The translations under genes and the position numbers were made by a program. The notes beneath the pieces were generated by a model. The model was not told the DNA's origin. It made no database searches and saw nothing but the letters and a program-made list of their open reading frames with translations. From positions 248,001 to 312,000 of the forward strand of contig OY969913.1 of NCBI GenBank assembly GCA_963704515.1: a DNA stretch of 64,000 bases. Reading direction: 5' to 3'. Shown here piece after piece: positions 39,441 through 50,119 of the stretch (the first letter of the stretch is position 1; each line of letters opens with the position of its first letter). This DNA comes from VRUE01 sp963704515. Its GTDB lineage: Bacteria; Actinomycetota; Thermoleophilia; Solirubrobacterales; 70-9.

Positions 39441-40505
39441 CTATCGCTTTTTTGCGGAAATTTCTGCGGCATCCGCAAGACGCTCGACCAGGCGGGCGAA
39501 CTCGGCGATGCCGGGATCGACCTTGCCGTACTGCCCGGCCGCGTAGCGCGCGTAGACGCCCTCGAGGATGATCGCCAGCTTCCAGTAGCCGAGCGCGACG
39601 AAGAAATCGAGCTGCGAGAGGTCGCGGCCGGAGCGCTCCGCGTAGCGGTTCCGAAGCTCCGCGCGGCTTGGGAAGCCGGGGGCCATGGTCGCCGGCTGGC
39701 CGAGCGAGATCCCCTCCTCGCCGGCTTCCGGCCAGTAGACCATCAAGAGGCCGACGTCGGCGAGCGGGTCGCCCAGCGTGCAGAGCTCCCAGTCGACCAC
39801 CGCGGCCACCTCGCCGGCGGGGGTGAGGATCATGTTGTCGAGGCGGTAGTCGCCGTGGACGATCGTCGCCGGGCCCTGCTCCGGAATGCGGGCCGCCAGC
39901 TCCTCGTGGACGGCGTCGATCGCCGCCAGGTCGCGCGTCTTCGACTTCTCCCACTGCCCCTGCCAACGATGCAGCTGGCGGGCGACGTAGTCCTCCTTGC
40001 GGCCCAGCTCCCCGAGCCCGACCGCGTCGGGGTCGACGCCGTGGATCTCGACCAGGGTGTCGAGGGCCCGCTCGCCGATCGCCCGCCGGTCGGCTTCCGC
40101 GGGGAAGGCGTCGGCCTCGGCCAGGCCGCGCAGGATCGGGCCCTCGACGAACTCCATCGCGTAGAAGGGCGCGCCGTTGACGCTCTCGTCCTCGCAGAGG
40201 CCGACCACCGGCGCCACCGGCACGGGGGTCGTCGCCAGGGCGGAGACGACGCGGAACTCGCGCCCCATGTCGTGGGCGGAACCGAGCCGCTTGCCGAGCG
40301 GCGGCCGGCGCAGGGCCCAGCGGCCGCCCACGGCGTCGCGCACGCCGTAGGTCAGGTTGGAGTGCCCGCCGGAGATCCGCTCGAAGGAAAGCGGCAGCTT
40401 CACGCCCGGCACGTGCTCGCCGAACCAGGCCTCGATGCCCGCCCGATCGATCCCCTCCGGAGCCTCGGCGCTGCCGTCGGCCGTGCCTGTAGCCTCGTGC
40501 CCCAT
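39441..40505 (-). CDS. APH-family phosphotransferase (ACAD10/11 N-domain-like)
   Basis: A 354-residue kinase-fold protein of the aminoglycoside phosphotransferase superfamily. Catalytic loop IVHGDYRLDNMILTPAGEVA (about 226-245), with HGD-x-x-x-x-N, and metal-binding VVDWELCTLGDPLADVGLLM with the DxD-like WE..D. The N-lobe shows FERISGGHSNLTYGVRD. The ACAD10/11-type variant of this fold phosphorylates hydroxyacyl-CoAs. The acyl-CoA dehydrogenase at 36801 makes such a role possible. ATG 40505 was chosen over the longer frame because of the divergent kinase gene. Confidence 0.85.
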   Translation of the reverse strand: MGHEATGTADGSAEAPEGIDRAGIEAWFGEHVPGVKLPLSFERISGGHSNLTYGVRDAVGGRWALRRPPLGKRLGSAHDMGREFRVVSALATTPVPVAPVVGLCEDESVNGAPFYAMEFVEGPILRGLAEADAFPAEADRRAIGERALDTLVEIHGVDPDAVGLGELGRKEDYVARQLHRWQGQWEKSKTRDLAAIDAVHEELAARIPEQGPATIVHGDYRLDNMILTPAGEVAAVVDWELCTLGDPLADVGLLMVYWPEAGEEGISLGQPATMAPGFPSRAELRNRYAERSGRDLSQLDFFVALGYWKLAIILEGVYARYAAGQYGKVDPGIAEFARLVERLADAAEISAKKR

Positions 40506-41742
40506 CGCCGGCCAAGCATATTCCCGCCGCCGCTTCCGGCTCAGTCCCTCGCTCGCCAACCGGCTGACGATCGGCTTCGCGATCGCCTTCGCCGTGCTCA
40601 CCGGGCTGGCCGTGATCGGCGTCGCCCGCTTCCTCCAGCAGCGCCAGGACTTCGAGGACGCGACGGCCCGCTCCTACCAGGTGGAGATCGCCGCCCGCAA
40701 CCGCCTCGCCGCCGGCGAGCACCCCGAAGTCGCCCGCCGCGCGATCGTCGCCCAGCAGCACAGGCGCCAGGCGCTGCGCAACGACATCGACGGCGAGACC
40801 CGCGACACGGCGCTGCTGGTCGGCGCCGGGCTGATCGCCGGGCTGACCGGCGCGGCGCTGCTCTTCAGCGGCCTGATCTCCTCGATGCGGCGGCCGCTGG
40901 AGGAGCTGGTCGACGCCTCCGGCAGGCTCGCCGCGGGCGACCTCGAGGCGCGGGTCAAAGTCGGCGGGCTCTCGGAGACCGCGGCGCTGGGGGCCGCCTT
41001 CAACGAGATGGCCGCCGAACTGCAGCGCCGGGCCGGCGAACGCGACCAGCTGGAGACGATGAAGGACGAGTTCGTGCTGACCGCGTCGCACGAGCTGCGC
41101 AGCCCGCTCACCTCGGTGCAGGGCTTCGCCGAGCTGCTGATGCTGGAGCGCGACGGGCTCAGCTCCAAGCAGGCCGAGACGGTCGAGATCATCGTCGACA
41201 ACACCCGCCATTTGGTCCGGCTGCTCAACGATCTGCTCGACCTCGCCCGCTCGGACGCCGGCCGGTTGACGATCAAGCCGGTGCCGACCAGCGTCGCGCC
41301 GCTGGTCGAAGACGCGGTGCGGACGATGACGAGCCAGACCGTGGCCGGCCGCCAGTCCCTGACCCAGGAGATCGAACCCGGTCTGCCTCAGATCAGCGTC
41401 GATCGCGACCGCATCCGCCAGGTGCTGGTCAACCTGTTGACCAACGCGCACGAGTACTGCCCGCCGGGCGCCTCGATCCGGGTCGGGGCGACCGGCCGGG
41501 ATGATGGAGTGGAGTTGGCCGTCAGCGACGACGGGCCGGGGATGCCAGCCGACCAGCTTGAGCACATATTCGAGCGCTTCACGCGCGGCGACGCGGGCCT
41601 GACCCAGCACGTCGGCGGCACCGGGCTCGGCCTGGCGATCTCCAAGTCGCTGGTCGAGCTGCACGGCGGCACGATCGCCGCCGAGTCCGCGCTCGGCGAG
41701 GGCTCGACCTTCCGCGTCTGGCTGCCGGGAGTGGCCGCATGA
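40483..41742 (+). CDS. Sensor histidine kinase with HAMP domain
   Basis: A 419-residue membrane sensor. Transmembrane helices at about 33-52 and 108-130 bracket a short periplasmic domain. HAMP follows (about 131-183: SSMRRPLEELVDASGRLAAG). The H-box is LTASHELRSPLTSVQGFAEL, with N, G1 and G2 boxes NLLTNAHEYCPPGA, VSDDGPGMPADQLEHIFERF and GGTGLGLAISKSL. GTG 40483, overlapping the divergent phosphotransferase start by 23 bp, is the only good start upstream of the first helix. It overlaps the receiver gene by 4 bp. The signal sensed is unknown. Confidence 0.88.
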   Translation: MPVASCPIAGQAYSRRRFRLSPSLANRLTIGFAIAFAVLTGLAVIGVARFLQQRQDFEDATARSYQVEIAARNRLAAGEHPEVARRAIVAQQHRRQALRNDIDGETRDTALLVGAGLIAGLTGAALLFSGLISSMRRPLEELVDASGRLAAGDLEARVKVGGLSETAALGAAFNEMAAELQRRAGERDQLETMKDEFVLTASHELRSPLTSVQGFAELLMLERDGLSSKQAETVEIIVDNTRHLVRLLNDLLDLARSDAGRLTIKPVPTSVAPLVEDAVRTMTSQTVAGRQSLTQEIEPGLPQISVDRDRIRQVLVNLLTNAHEYCPPGASIRVGATGRDDGVELAVSDDGPGMPADQLEHIFERFTRGDAGLTQHVGGTGLGLAISKSLVELHGGTIAAESALGEGSTFRVWLPGVAA

Positions 41743-42094
41743 CGCGCGTGCTGATCGCCGACGACTCGGAGACGATCCTGCTGCTGATGCGCACGCGGCT
41801 GGAGATGGAGGGCTACGAGGTGATCGCCGCCGCCGACGGCGTCGAGACGGTCGAGGTCGTGGCCCGCGGCCCGGCGCCGGACATCCTCCTGCTCGACGCG
41901 ATGATGCCGCGAATGTCGGGCTTCGACGCCCTGCGCCGCCTGCGCGCCGACGGCCACGACACCCCGGCTCTGATCGTCAGCGCCCACCAGGACGAGATGG
42001 ACGCCGGCGCCCCGACCGACATCGAGGTCCAGGGCTACGTCACCAAGCCGATCGACTTCGAGCGCCTCTTCGCCCGGATCGCCGAGCTGACCGC

Positions 42095-42098
<4 letters not shown>
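41739..42098 (+). CDS. Stand-alone receiver-domain response regulator
   Basis: A 119-residue single-domain response regulator with no output domain. The acidic pair is D8/D9 (LIADDSET), phospho-acceptor about D52 in LLLDAMMPRMSGFDAL, then a serine in IVSAHQD and the lysine in YVTKPIDFERL. It overlaps the histidine kinase by 4 bp, so kinase and receiver form a pair. It may relay phosphate to another protein, as in CheY-type or phosphorelay receivers. It converges with the DEAD-box helicase, overlapping by 4 bp. Confidence 0.9.
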
Positions 42099-43512
<1,414 letters not shown>

Positions 43513-43516
<4 letters not shown>

Positions 43517-44460
43517 GCGGATGGATCCAAGAGAAGCTTGCCGGTCGTACGGCGGGCGATCAGGTCTTCGTGGGCACGCGCCGCTTCGGAGAGGGGATAG
43601 ACGCCGCCGACGGTCACCTCGAGCTCGCCCGCGGCAACCGCCGCGAGCAGCTCGCCGATCATCGGCACGGCGAGGTCTTGGCGAGCGAGCAGGTGCACGA
43701 GCCAGAAGCCGACGATCGTCTTCGAGCCGCGCAGGAGCGCGGCGGTGGAGACGTCGCGCTGCTCGCGCGAGGCGATCCCGAAGACGACCATGCGGCCGAG
43801 CGGCGCCAGCACCCCGAGCTCCTCGTCGAACGCCTTGCCCCCACTCATATGCAGCACCGCGTCGACCCGCTCGCCGCCGTTGGCCTCGCGAATCGCTTCG
43901 CCGAGATTCTCGGCGCGCGAGTCGACCGTCGCGTCAGCCCCCAGCTTCTCGACCAGCGCCCGCTTCTCCTCGGAGGAGGCGAGCCCAATCACCTTCGCCC
44001 CGGCGCGCTTGCCGAGCTGCACGGCGAGCGACCCGGTCCCGCCGCCGGCCGCCTCGACCACCAGCGTCTCGCCCGGCTCGATCCGGGCGCAGCGCCGCAC
44101 CAGCGCCATCGCGGTCAGGCCCTGCAACAGCAGCCCCGCCGCCTGGTCGTCGTCGACCGCGTCGGGGACGGGAATCAGCATCGCCTCGGGCACCGCGACC
44201 TTCTCCGCGTACCCACCGTTCATCAGCAGCGCCGCGACCCGGCGGCCGTCGGGCGTCCGACCCGAGACCTCGCCTCCGGGGATCAGCGGCAGCGCCTGCT
44301 CGGCCAGGTAGTCGTTCTGCGTCGCGTGCGTATCGGCGAAGTTGATCCCACTGCGCGCGACGTCGACCACGACCATCCCATCGCCGGCAAGCGGATCGTC
44401 GACGTCGACCAGGCGCAGCTTCTCCGGCCCGCCGAACTCCTCTATCTGAACGGCCTTCAC
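43513..44460 (-). CDS. Zinc-type alcohol dehydrogenase-like quinone oxidoreductase
   Basis: A 315-residue medium-chain dehydrogenase/reductase of the NADPH:quinone reductase class, without catalytic zinc cysteines. GTG start giving VKAVQIEEFGGPEKLRLVDV, then SGINFADTHATQNDY, LIPGGEVSG and the Rossmann site VVEAAGGGTGSLAVQLGKRA (about 139-158). VYPLSEAARAHEDLIARRTT precedes the C-terminus. Such enzymes reduce quinones or enals with NADPH. It leads the helicase in a two-gene unit. The longer upstream frame overlaps the divergent sugar kinase and is not real. Confidence 0.9.
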
Positions 44461-44497
44461 GGCGGCGAACCATAGTCGGCCGCTACCCTCCCCGCCC

Positions 44498-45421
<924 letters not shown>

Positions 45422-45458
45422 CGAGCCGGCAACGCGGAACTGCGAGAATCCTCGCCGC

Positions 45459-46808
45459 ATGGGCGCCGACTCGCTGACAGTCACCGACAACCGGACCGGC
45501 CAGACCTATGAGCTGCCGGTCGTCGACGGCACCGTGCGGGCGATGGACCTGCGTCAGATCAAGGTCGATCCCGACGAATTCGGCATGCTGGCCTACGACC
45601 CGGCCTTCACCAACACCGCCGCCTGCCGCTCCTCGGTCACCTACATCGACGGCGAGGCGGGCATCCTCGAACACCGCGGCTACTCGATCGAGCAGCTCTG
45701 CGAGCGCTCCACTTTCCTCGAGGTCGCCTACCTGCTGATCTTCGGCGAGCTGCCGACCGGCCCGCAGCTCGACCGCTGGGTCTACGACATCACCCACCAC
45801 ACCTTCGTCCACGAGGATCTGAAGCAGTTCTTCGAGGGCTTCCGCTACGACGCCCACCCGATGGGGATGCTGCTCTCCGGGGTCGGCGCGCTCTCCACCT
45901 TCTACCCGGCGGCGAAGCACATCGACGACCCCGAAGAGCGCTACATGGCCGCGGTGCGACTGATCGCCAAGGTGCCGACCCTGGCCGCCTTTTCCTACCG
46001 GCACAACATGGGGCTGCCCTACGTCTACCCCGAAAACGACCTCAACTTCTCCGAGAACTTCCTCTCGATGATGTTCAAGAAGACGGAAATGAAGCACGTC
46101 CCGAAGGAGAGTCTCTCCAAGGCGCTCGACGTGCTCTTCATCCTCCACGCCGACCACGAACAGAACTGCTCGACCAACGCCGTGCGCGGCGTCGGCTCCT
46201 CCCACGTCGACCCCTACTCGGCCGTCGCGGCCGGGGTGGCGGCGCTCTACGGGCCGCTTCACGGGGGAGCCAACGAGGCGGTGCTGCGCATGCTGCGGCG
46301 GATCGAGTCGGTCGAGAACATCCCCGGCTTCCTCGAGAAGGTGAAGGCGCGCGAGGAGAAGCTGATGGGCTTTGGCCACCGGGTCTACAAGAACTACGAC
46401 CCGCGGGCGCGGATCATCCAGGAGTACATGGAGCCGGTCTTCGAGGCGACCGAGTACAACTCGCTGGTCGAGATCGCGCGCGAGCTGGAGAAGCGCGCGC
46501 TCGAGGACGAGTACTTCACCTCGCGCAAGCTCTACCCGAACGTCGACTTCTACTCGGGGATCATCTACGAGGCGCTGGAGATCCCGACCGAGATGTTTAC
46601 CGTGATCTTCGCGATCCCGCGCACGGCCGGCTGGGTGGCGCAGTGGATGGAGATGCTCGACGACCCCGAGCAGAAGATCGCCCGCCCGCGCCAGATCTAC
46701 ACCGGCGAGCGGGAGCGCGAGTACGTGCCGCTCGCCGACCGCGAGGGCCCGGAGAAGATCGTCGGTCCGCCGGCGCGCCGGCCCAAGCGGCCGAGGCGCG
46801 GGGCGTGA
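45459..46808 (+). CDS. gltA: Citrate synthase
   Basis: Condenses oxaloacetate and acetyl-CoA in the TCA cycle. The 449-residue protein shows the catalytic histidines in LHADHEQNCSTNAVR and GFGHRVYKNYDPRA (about 305-318), with GPLHGGANEAVLRML between and the closing PRQIYTGERERE. The N-terminal SCRSSVTYIDGE-like block here reads ACRSSVTYIDGEAGILEHRG. It resembles the hexameric type II enzymes of actinobacteria. The stop codon is the first base triplet of a 105-bp palindrome. Aconitase and 2-oxoglutarate dehydrogenase are 10-15 kb away. Confidence 0.96.
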   Translation: MGADSLTVTDNRTGQTYELPVVDGTVRAMDLRQIKVDPDEFGMLAYDPAFTNTAACRSSVTYIDGEAGILEHRGYSIEQLCERSTFLEVAYLLIFGELPTGPQLDRWVYDITHHTFVHEDLKQFFEGFRYDAHPMGMLLSGVGALSTFYPAAKHIDDPEERYMAAVRLIAKVPTLAAFSYRHNMGLPYVYPENDLNFSENFLSMMFKKTEMKHVPKESLSKALDVLFILHADHEQNCSTNAVRGVGSSHVDPYSAVAAGVAALYGPLHGGANEAVLRMLRRIESVENIPGFLEKVKAREEKLMGFGHRVYKNYDPRARIIQEYMEPVFEATEYNSLVEIARELEKRALEDEYFTSRKLYPNVDFYSGIIYEALEIPTEMFTVIFAIPRTAGWVAQWMEMLDDPEQKIARPRQIYTGEREREYVPLADREGPEKIVGPPARRPKRPRRGA

Positions 46809-46910
46809 GGGTCGGGTGCCCCTCCCCCGGAGACCGTTGCGCAGCAGGTCGTAAGTAGCGATTTGGCTCGCTTGTCCGGGAGCCTCCGGGAGAGGGGCAC
46901 CCGACCCTCA
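46806..46910. repeat. 105-bp palindrome starting at the gltA stop codon
   Basis: A perfect 19-bp inverted repeat (46806-46824 and 46892-46910, left arm TGAGGGTCGGGTGCC...) continues imperfectly with CCCCCGGAG/CTCCGGGAG. The loop is about 50 bp. Its first three bases are the gltA stop. It may act as a terminator, but its length is far more than needed. The next gene on the same strand starts 17 bp later. Confidence 0.8.
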
Positions 46911-46926
46911 CTCGACATCGCCTAGG

Positions 46927-47298
46927 GTGGGCTTTGTGGGTCGTCCTCGGTGGAGACTGACTGTTCGGGATGGCTCCGATGTCGAGCACTCTGGGTTCGA
47001 GGAGCTTGGAAAAGCCGTGACGGCGATGCGCGAGCGGGCTATGCGGATTCGGGCGGAGGGTCCGGTTGAGAGGTCGTCGGTGTTGCGGGACTTTGCGCCT
47101 GAGGATCAGGTTCGGGCTCGGCTGCAGCTGAGCGGGAGGGGGTGGCTGCGCAAGCCGGCGGCGGGGATTGACGTGCGGGGGGACGGAACGTTCATGCCGT
47201 TCCGGGGAGGAGTGCGGCGCGAGGAGCTGGATCCGAGCGGCCACGAGACGCCGTTCGACCTGGTGCGCGAGACTCTCGAAGACGATGACCGAGGCTGA
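46927..47298 (+). CDS. Unrecognised hydrophilic protein
   Basis: A 123-residue product with no recognised domain. It begins MGFVGRPRWRLTVRDGSDVE (GTG start; a second GTG three codons later is equally possible), is arginine/glutamate-rich and has no membrane segment. Codon third positions are less GC-biased than in its neighbours. It overlaps the next gene by 14 bp in another frame. Possibly a lineage-specific protein of recent origin. Functional prediction is not possible. Confidence 0.5.
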   Translation: MGFVGRPRWRLTVRDGSDVEHSGFEELGKAVTAMRERAMRIRAEGPVERSSVLRDFAPEDQVRARLQLSGRGWLRKPAAGIDVRGDGTFMPFRGGVRREELDPSGHETPFDLVRETLEDDDRG

Positions 47299-47602
47299 GA
47301 CCGAGATCCCCAAGGGCAGCTACGCGGCCGGGCGCCGGGTAACGCTGCCCGCCGGCGCCGAGGCGCCCTACGTCGTCTTCATCAACGGGGTCGAACAGCG
47401 CGAGGGCGAGGACTACCGGGTCGCCGCCGGCGAGATCGTCTTCACCCGCCAGATCGTCAAGGAGAAGGTCGGCACCGGCCGCTGGCTGGCGATGTACCTC
47501 GGCCTCTTCGGCACCTACCGCAAGAACGAGACCATCGACCTCCAGTTCCAGCGGCACGACAAGACTGAGCTGGTCTCGGATCTGCCGGTGCAGACTGACT
47601 GA
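47285..47602 (+). CDS. Small beta-rich protein of unknown function
   Basis: A 105-residue protein starting MTEAETEIPKGSYAAGRRVT, then PYVVFINGVEQREGEDYRV and AAGEIVFTRQIVKEKV with ...YRKNETIDLQFQRH. The INGVEQREGEDY pattern resembles the short beta-sandwich repeats found in phage tail and surface proteins, where a loop-strand-loop repeats around D-Y. I see no export signal. It overlaps the upstream gene by 14 bp, and 9 bp separate its end from the convergent Fic gene. Confidence 0.55.
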   Translation: MTEAETEIPKGSYAAGRRVTLPAGAEAPYVVFINGVEQREGEDYRVAAGEIVFTRQIVKEKVGTGRWLAMYLGLFGTYRKNETIDLQFQRHDKTELVSDLPVQTD

Positions 47603-47611
47603 CCTCCTCGT

Positions 47612-49048
47612 TCAGGAAGCACCCAACTTCGCGCTGACCTCATCCCGAAGCGCAGCCAGGCCATCGCCCAGTGCGCGCTTGATCAGGTTTTCGACTCGGC
47701 GTTGAGCGACGCTGGACATTTGGGGTCGCAGCTCTGAGCGCTTGAACACCAGGCTCTCATCCTTCATCTGAACTCCCTGCAAGACGAGCGCCGCCGATGG
47801 GCCTAGGTTTTTCGACACGAAGACGTCGAATCTGCGGGAAACGCGTACGCTGGCCGGCGCATCAGCCCGGAGGGTCATCCGCACACTCTTAGTTCCTGCC
47901 GGTCGAATGGCGCGGCACCCCTCTGGGAGCTCTACCTTGTTACCGGTGAGCTTCTCCACCGTGATCGCCACGTTGGAGCGGCTGGTCGCAAGTGCTGATA
48001 CCTGATCCGTTGCGACATCGGCAAGCCAATCCGCAAACGACAGGCCAAGGCGATCGAGTTCCTCGTGCTGCTCGTGAGCGTCGTACAGATCCTGGAATTT
48101 CCCCAAGATCTCATTGGGATCGGGAGCACCGATCGTCCGCAGATGATCGTTGACGAGCTCGATCGCGCTGACGCCAGCCTTCATCACGAAGTCCACAAAC
48201 GGAACCGCATTTCCTCGATCCGCCACGGCCAACGCGTCGAAGTACTCGGCTCGTTGATCATCAAACACGAGTAGCGGAACCGTCGCGACTCGATATGTGT
48301 AGACAGACGCGGCCGCGCGAGCAACCCGTCCGTTGCCATCTGCAAACGGGTGGACCGCGACCAGGCAGTAGTGGACGTAGGAGGCCTGAAGGATCGGATG
48401 CGCGTTACCGAAGTCTTCCGTTTCGAGCTCTTCGACAAGGCGCTGCATCTCTGACTGCGTCGCCTCCACTGGCGCGTATGCATGGATATCGCCCGACTCC
48501 GACCGCACGTGATTCGGATGCTTCTTATATTCACCGCGAGGAAGCTGCTGCTGCCGCGTGCCGATCGGCGTGTGCACGACGTAGGTCTCCTGAGGGGCAA
48601 CGATCTCCTCGTGGAGACGCCTCAGCCAAGCCTGAGTCAAGGTCGGCAATCGGTCGGTGACGTGATCGAGCACCAGGTCGAACGCCCTGAGCTGAGCCTC
48701 GAACAGAGCGAGCGCATTGCTGCCTCCTTGATCGCGTGCCTCCTCCTCCCAATGCGCCGCCTGTTCGGCCACCGTGAACGTCAAGCCGCGATTCGTGGAG
48801 TAGAGCCCCTCGATCGCGCCGGTGTCAAATGCTGCTGCTCTTTGCGCGATCACCTGAGCCTGCTTCAGGTCGTCCTCGCCGACGGCCTCCGTCGTGCGCT
48901 GGAGCTCTTCGCTCGCTCGCCGCCAGAGATCTGGGTCGGAGGGGATCTGGGGCCAGTCGGCGAAGGCTGGAAACGGCCTATACCGAGCGTCTACCTCAGC
49001 GATCTCGGTGGAACTCAACGCTTCTGCGTTCCTGCCCTCTCCAGTCAT
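47612..49048 (-). CDS. Fic-domain protein (class II)
   Basis: A 478-residue protein with the Fic core motif HPFADGNGRVAR at residues 233-244 (HPFxxGNGRxxR), which transfers AMP or a related nucleotide group to protein hydroxyls. An inhibitory motif, TGAIEG (T76, E80, G81, form (S/T)xxxE(G/N)), lies ahead of the Fic domain as in class II enzymes, so activity is probably self-restrained. A winged-helix region may follow at about 330-400 (RLGLSFADWLADVATDQVSA). Lower GC codon use than neighbours suggests acquisition. Its targets are unknown. Confidence 0.9.
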   Translation of the reverse strand: MTGEGRNAEALSSTEIAEVDARYRPFPAFADWPQIPSDPDLWRRASEELQRTTEAVGEDDLKQAQVIAQRAAAFDTGAIEGLYSTNRGLTFTVAEQAAHWEEEARDQGGSNALALFEAQLRAFDLVLDHVTDRLPTLTQAWLRRLHEEIVAPQETYVVHTPIGTRQQQLPRGEYKKHPNHVRSESGDIHAYAPVEATQSEMQRLVEELETEDFGNAHPILQASYVHYCLVAVHPFADGNGRVARAAASVYTYRVATVPLLVFDDQRAEYFDALAVADRGNAVPFVDFVMKAGVSAIELVNDHLRTIGAPDPNEILGKFQDLYDAHEQHEELDRLGLSFADWLADVATDQVSALATSRSNVAITVEKLTGNKVELPEGCRAIRPAGTKSVRMTLRADAPASVRVSRRFDVFVSKNLGPSAALVLQGVQMKDESLVFKRSELRPQMSSVAQRRVENLIKRALGDGLAALRDEVSAKLGAS

Positions 49049-49090
49049 CCCGCCTCATGGTAGGGCTGTTGGCCGACGATCGGCCCGGCC

Positions 49091-50050
49091 TCACTTGAAC
49101 ACGTAGAGCAGGACGAAGGCGACGATCACCCAGGCGGCGCCGCCGGCGACCATGCCCTTGTCTTTGGAGACCATCGCGGCGATCGAGCGGTCATCGGCGC
49201 GGTCGTAGACCAGGTAGAGGTAGCGGAAGATCACGTAGACGACGGGGGGGATCGTCCACATCATCTTGTTGCCGATGATCGGCGAGTTGACCGCGTAGAT
49301 CGAGTAGCTGATCACGGTGCCTGTGGTGACCATCGCGACCATCTGGTCGAGGAAGGGCAGCGAGTAGTGCTCGAGCACAGGGCGGCTGCTGGTCCCTTCG
49401 TGCAGCTCGGAGACCGCCTCCTGACGCCGCTTGGTGAAGCCGAGGAAGAGGGCGAGCATGCCGGTGCAGAGCAGCAGCCACTCCGAGGCGTGGGCGTCAA
49501 CGGCGTTGGCGCCGGCGGCGACCCGCAGGATGAAGAGGCCGGCCAGGGTCATCACGTCGACGATCACGATCTGCTTGAGGCCGAGGCTGTAGGCCATCTG
49601 GGCGACGCCATAGCCGACCACCATCAGGCCGACCTGCCAGTTGACCGCGCCGAAGGCGATCGCGATCGCGACGATTGCCAGGGCGGGGGAAATTGCCTTG
49701 GCCACGCCCTCGGAGAGCTCTCCAGCGGCCAATGGCCGGAAGCGCTTCTTCGGGTGCTTGCGGTCGAGCTCGACGTCGAGCAGGTCGTTGACGTAGTAGC
49801 CGGCGCTGGAGATCGCGCAGAACGAGACGAAGGTGAGCGTCGCCTCGAGGACGTCATGTGGCTGGTTGAACTTGCCGGAGAAGAGCAGGCCCGCGAAGAC
49901 GAAGAAGTTCTTGATCCACTCCTGCGGCCGGGCGGTCTTGATCGCCGCGCGCAGCGGCGAGCGGCGCGGCACGACCGGATCGCCAAGCGGCGGTGGGACG
50001 TCGGTGGGGGCTGCTGGCACGGTCGGCTGTTCGGAGGTGATCGTTTCCAC
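49091..50050 (-). CDS. UbiA-family prenyltransferase, probable decaprenyl-phosphate phosphoribosyltransferase
   Basis: A 319-residue integral membrane enzyme with about nine helices. The first acidic motif is NDLLDVELDRKHPKKRFRPL (about 88-107), which is the DPPR-synthase form (NDxxDxxxDR..P.K..RP). A second acidic motif is probably near 205-215. In mycobacteria the enzyme makes decaprenylphosphoryl-5-phosphoribose, the arabinose donor precursor for cell-wall arabinan. N-terminal about 30 residues are proline-rich and cytoplasmic. No arabinosyltransferase is nearby. A quinone prenyltransferase is the alternative. Confidence 0.82.
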   Translation of the reverse strand: METITSEQPTVPAAPTDVPPPLGDPVVPRRSPLRAAIKTARPQEWIKNFFVFAGLLFSGKFNQPHDVLEATLTFVSFCAISSAGYYVNDLLDVELDRKHPKKRFRPLAAGELSEGVAKAISPALAIVAIAIAFGAVNWQVGLMVVGYGVAQMAYSLGLKQIVIVDVMTLAGLFILRVAAGANAVDAHASEWLLLCTGMLALFLGFTKRRQEAVSELHEGTSSRPVLEHYSLPFLDQMVAMVTTGTVISYSIYAVNSPIIGNKMMWTIPPVVYVIFRYLYLVYDRADDRSIAAMVSKDKGMVAGGAAWVIVAFVLLYVFK

Positions 50051-50119
50051 GCTGGAGGTACCGCTACGAGAGGCGCAATCCCGCCTCCGGCTGGGAGAGC
50101 GGTCGCGAAAGGGTAGCGC

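Noticed and set aside
39433..41664. 743-codon minus-strand frame covering the kinase and phosphotransferase
   Set aside because: Overlaps two recognised genes in other frames and has no recognisable domain.
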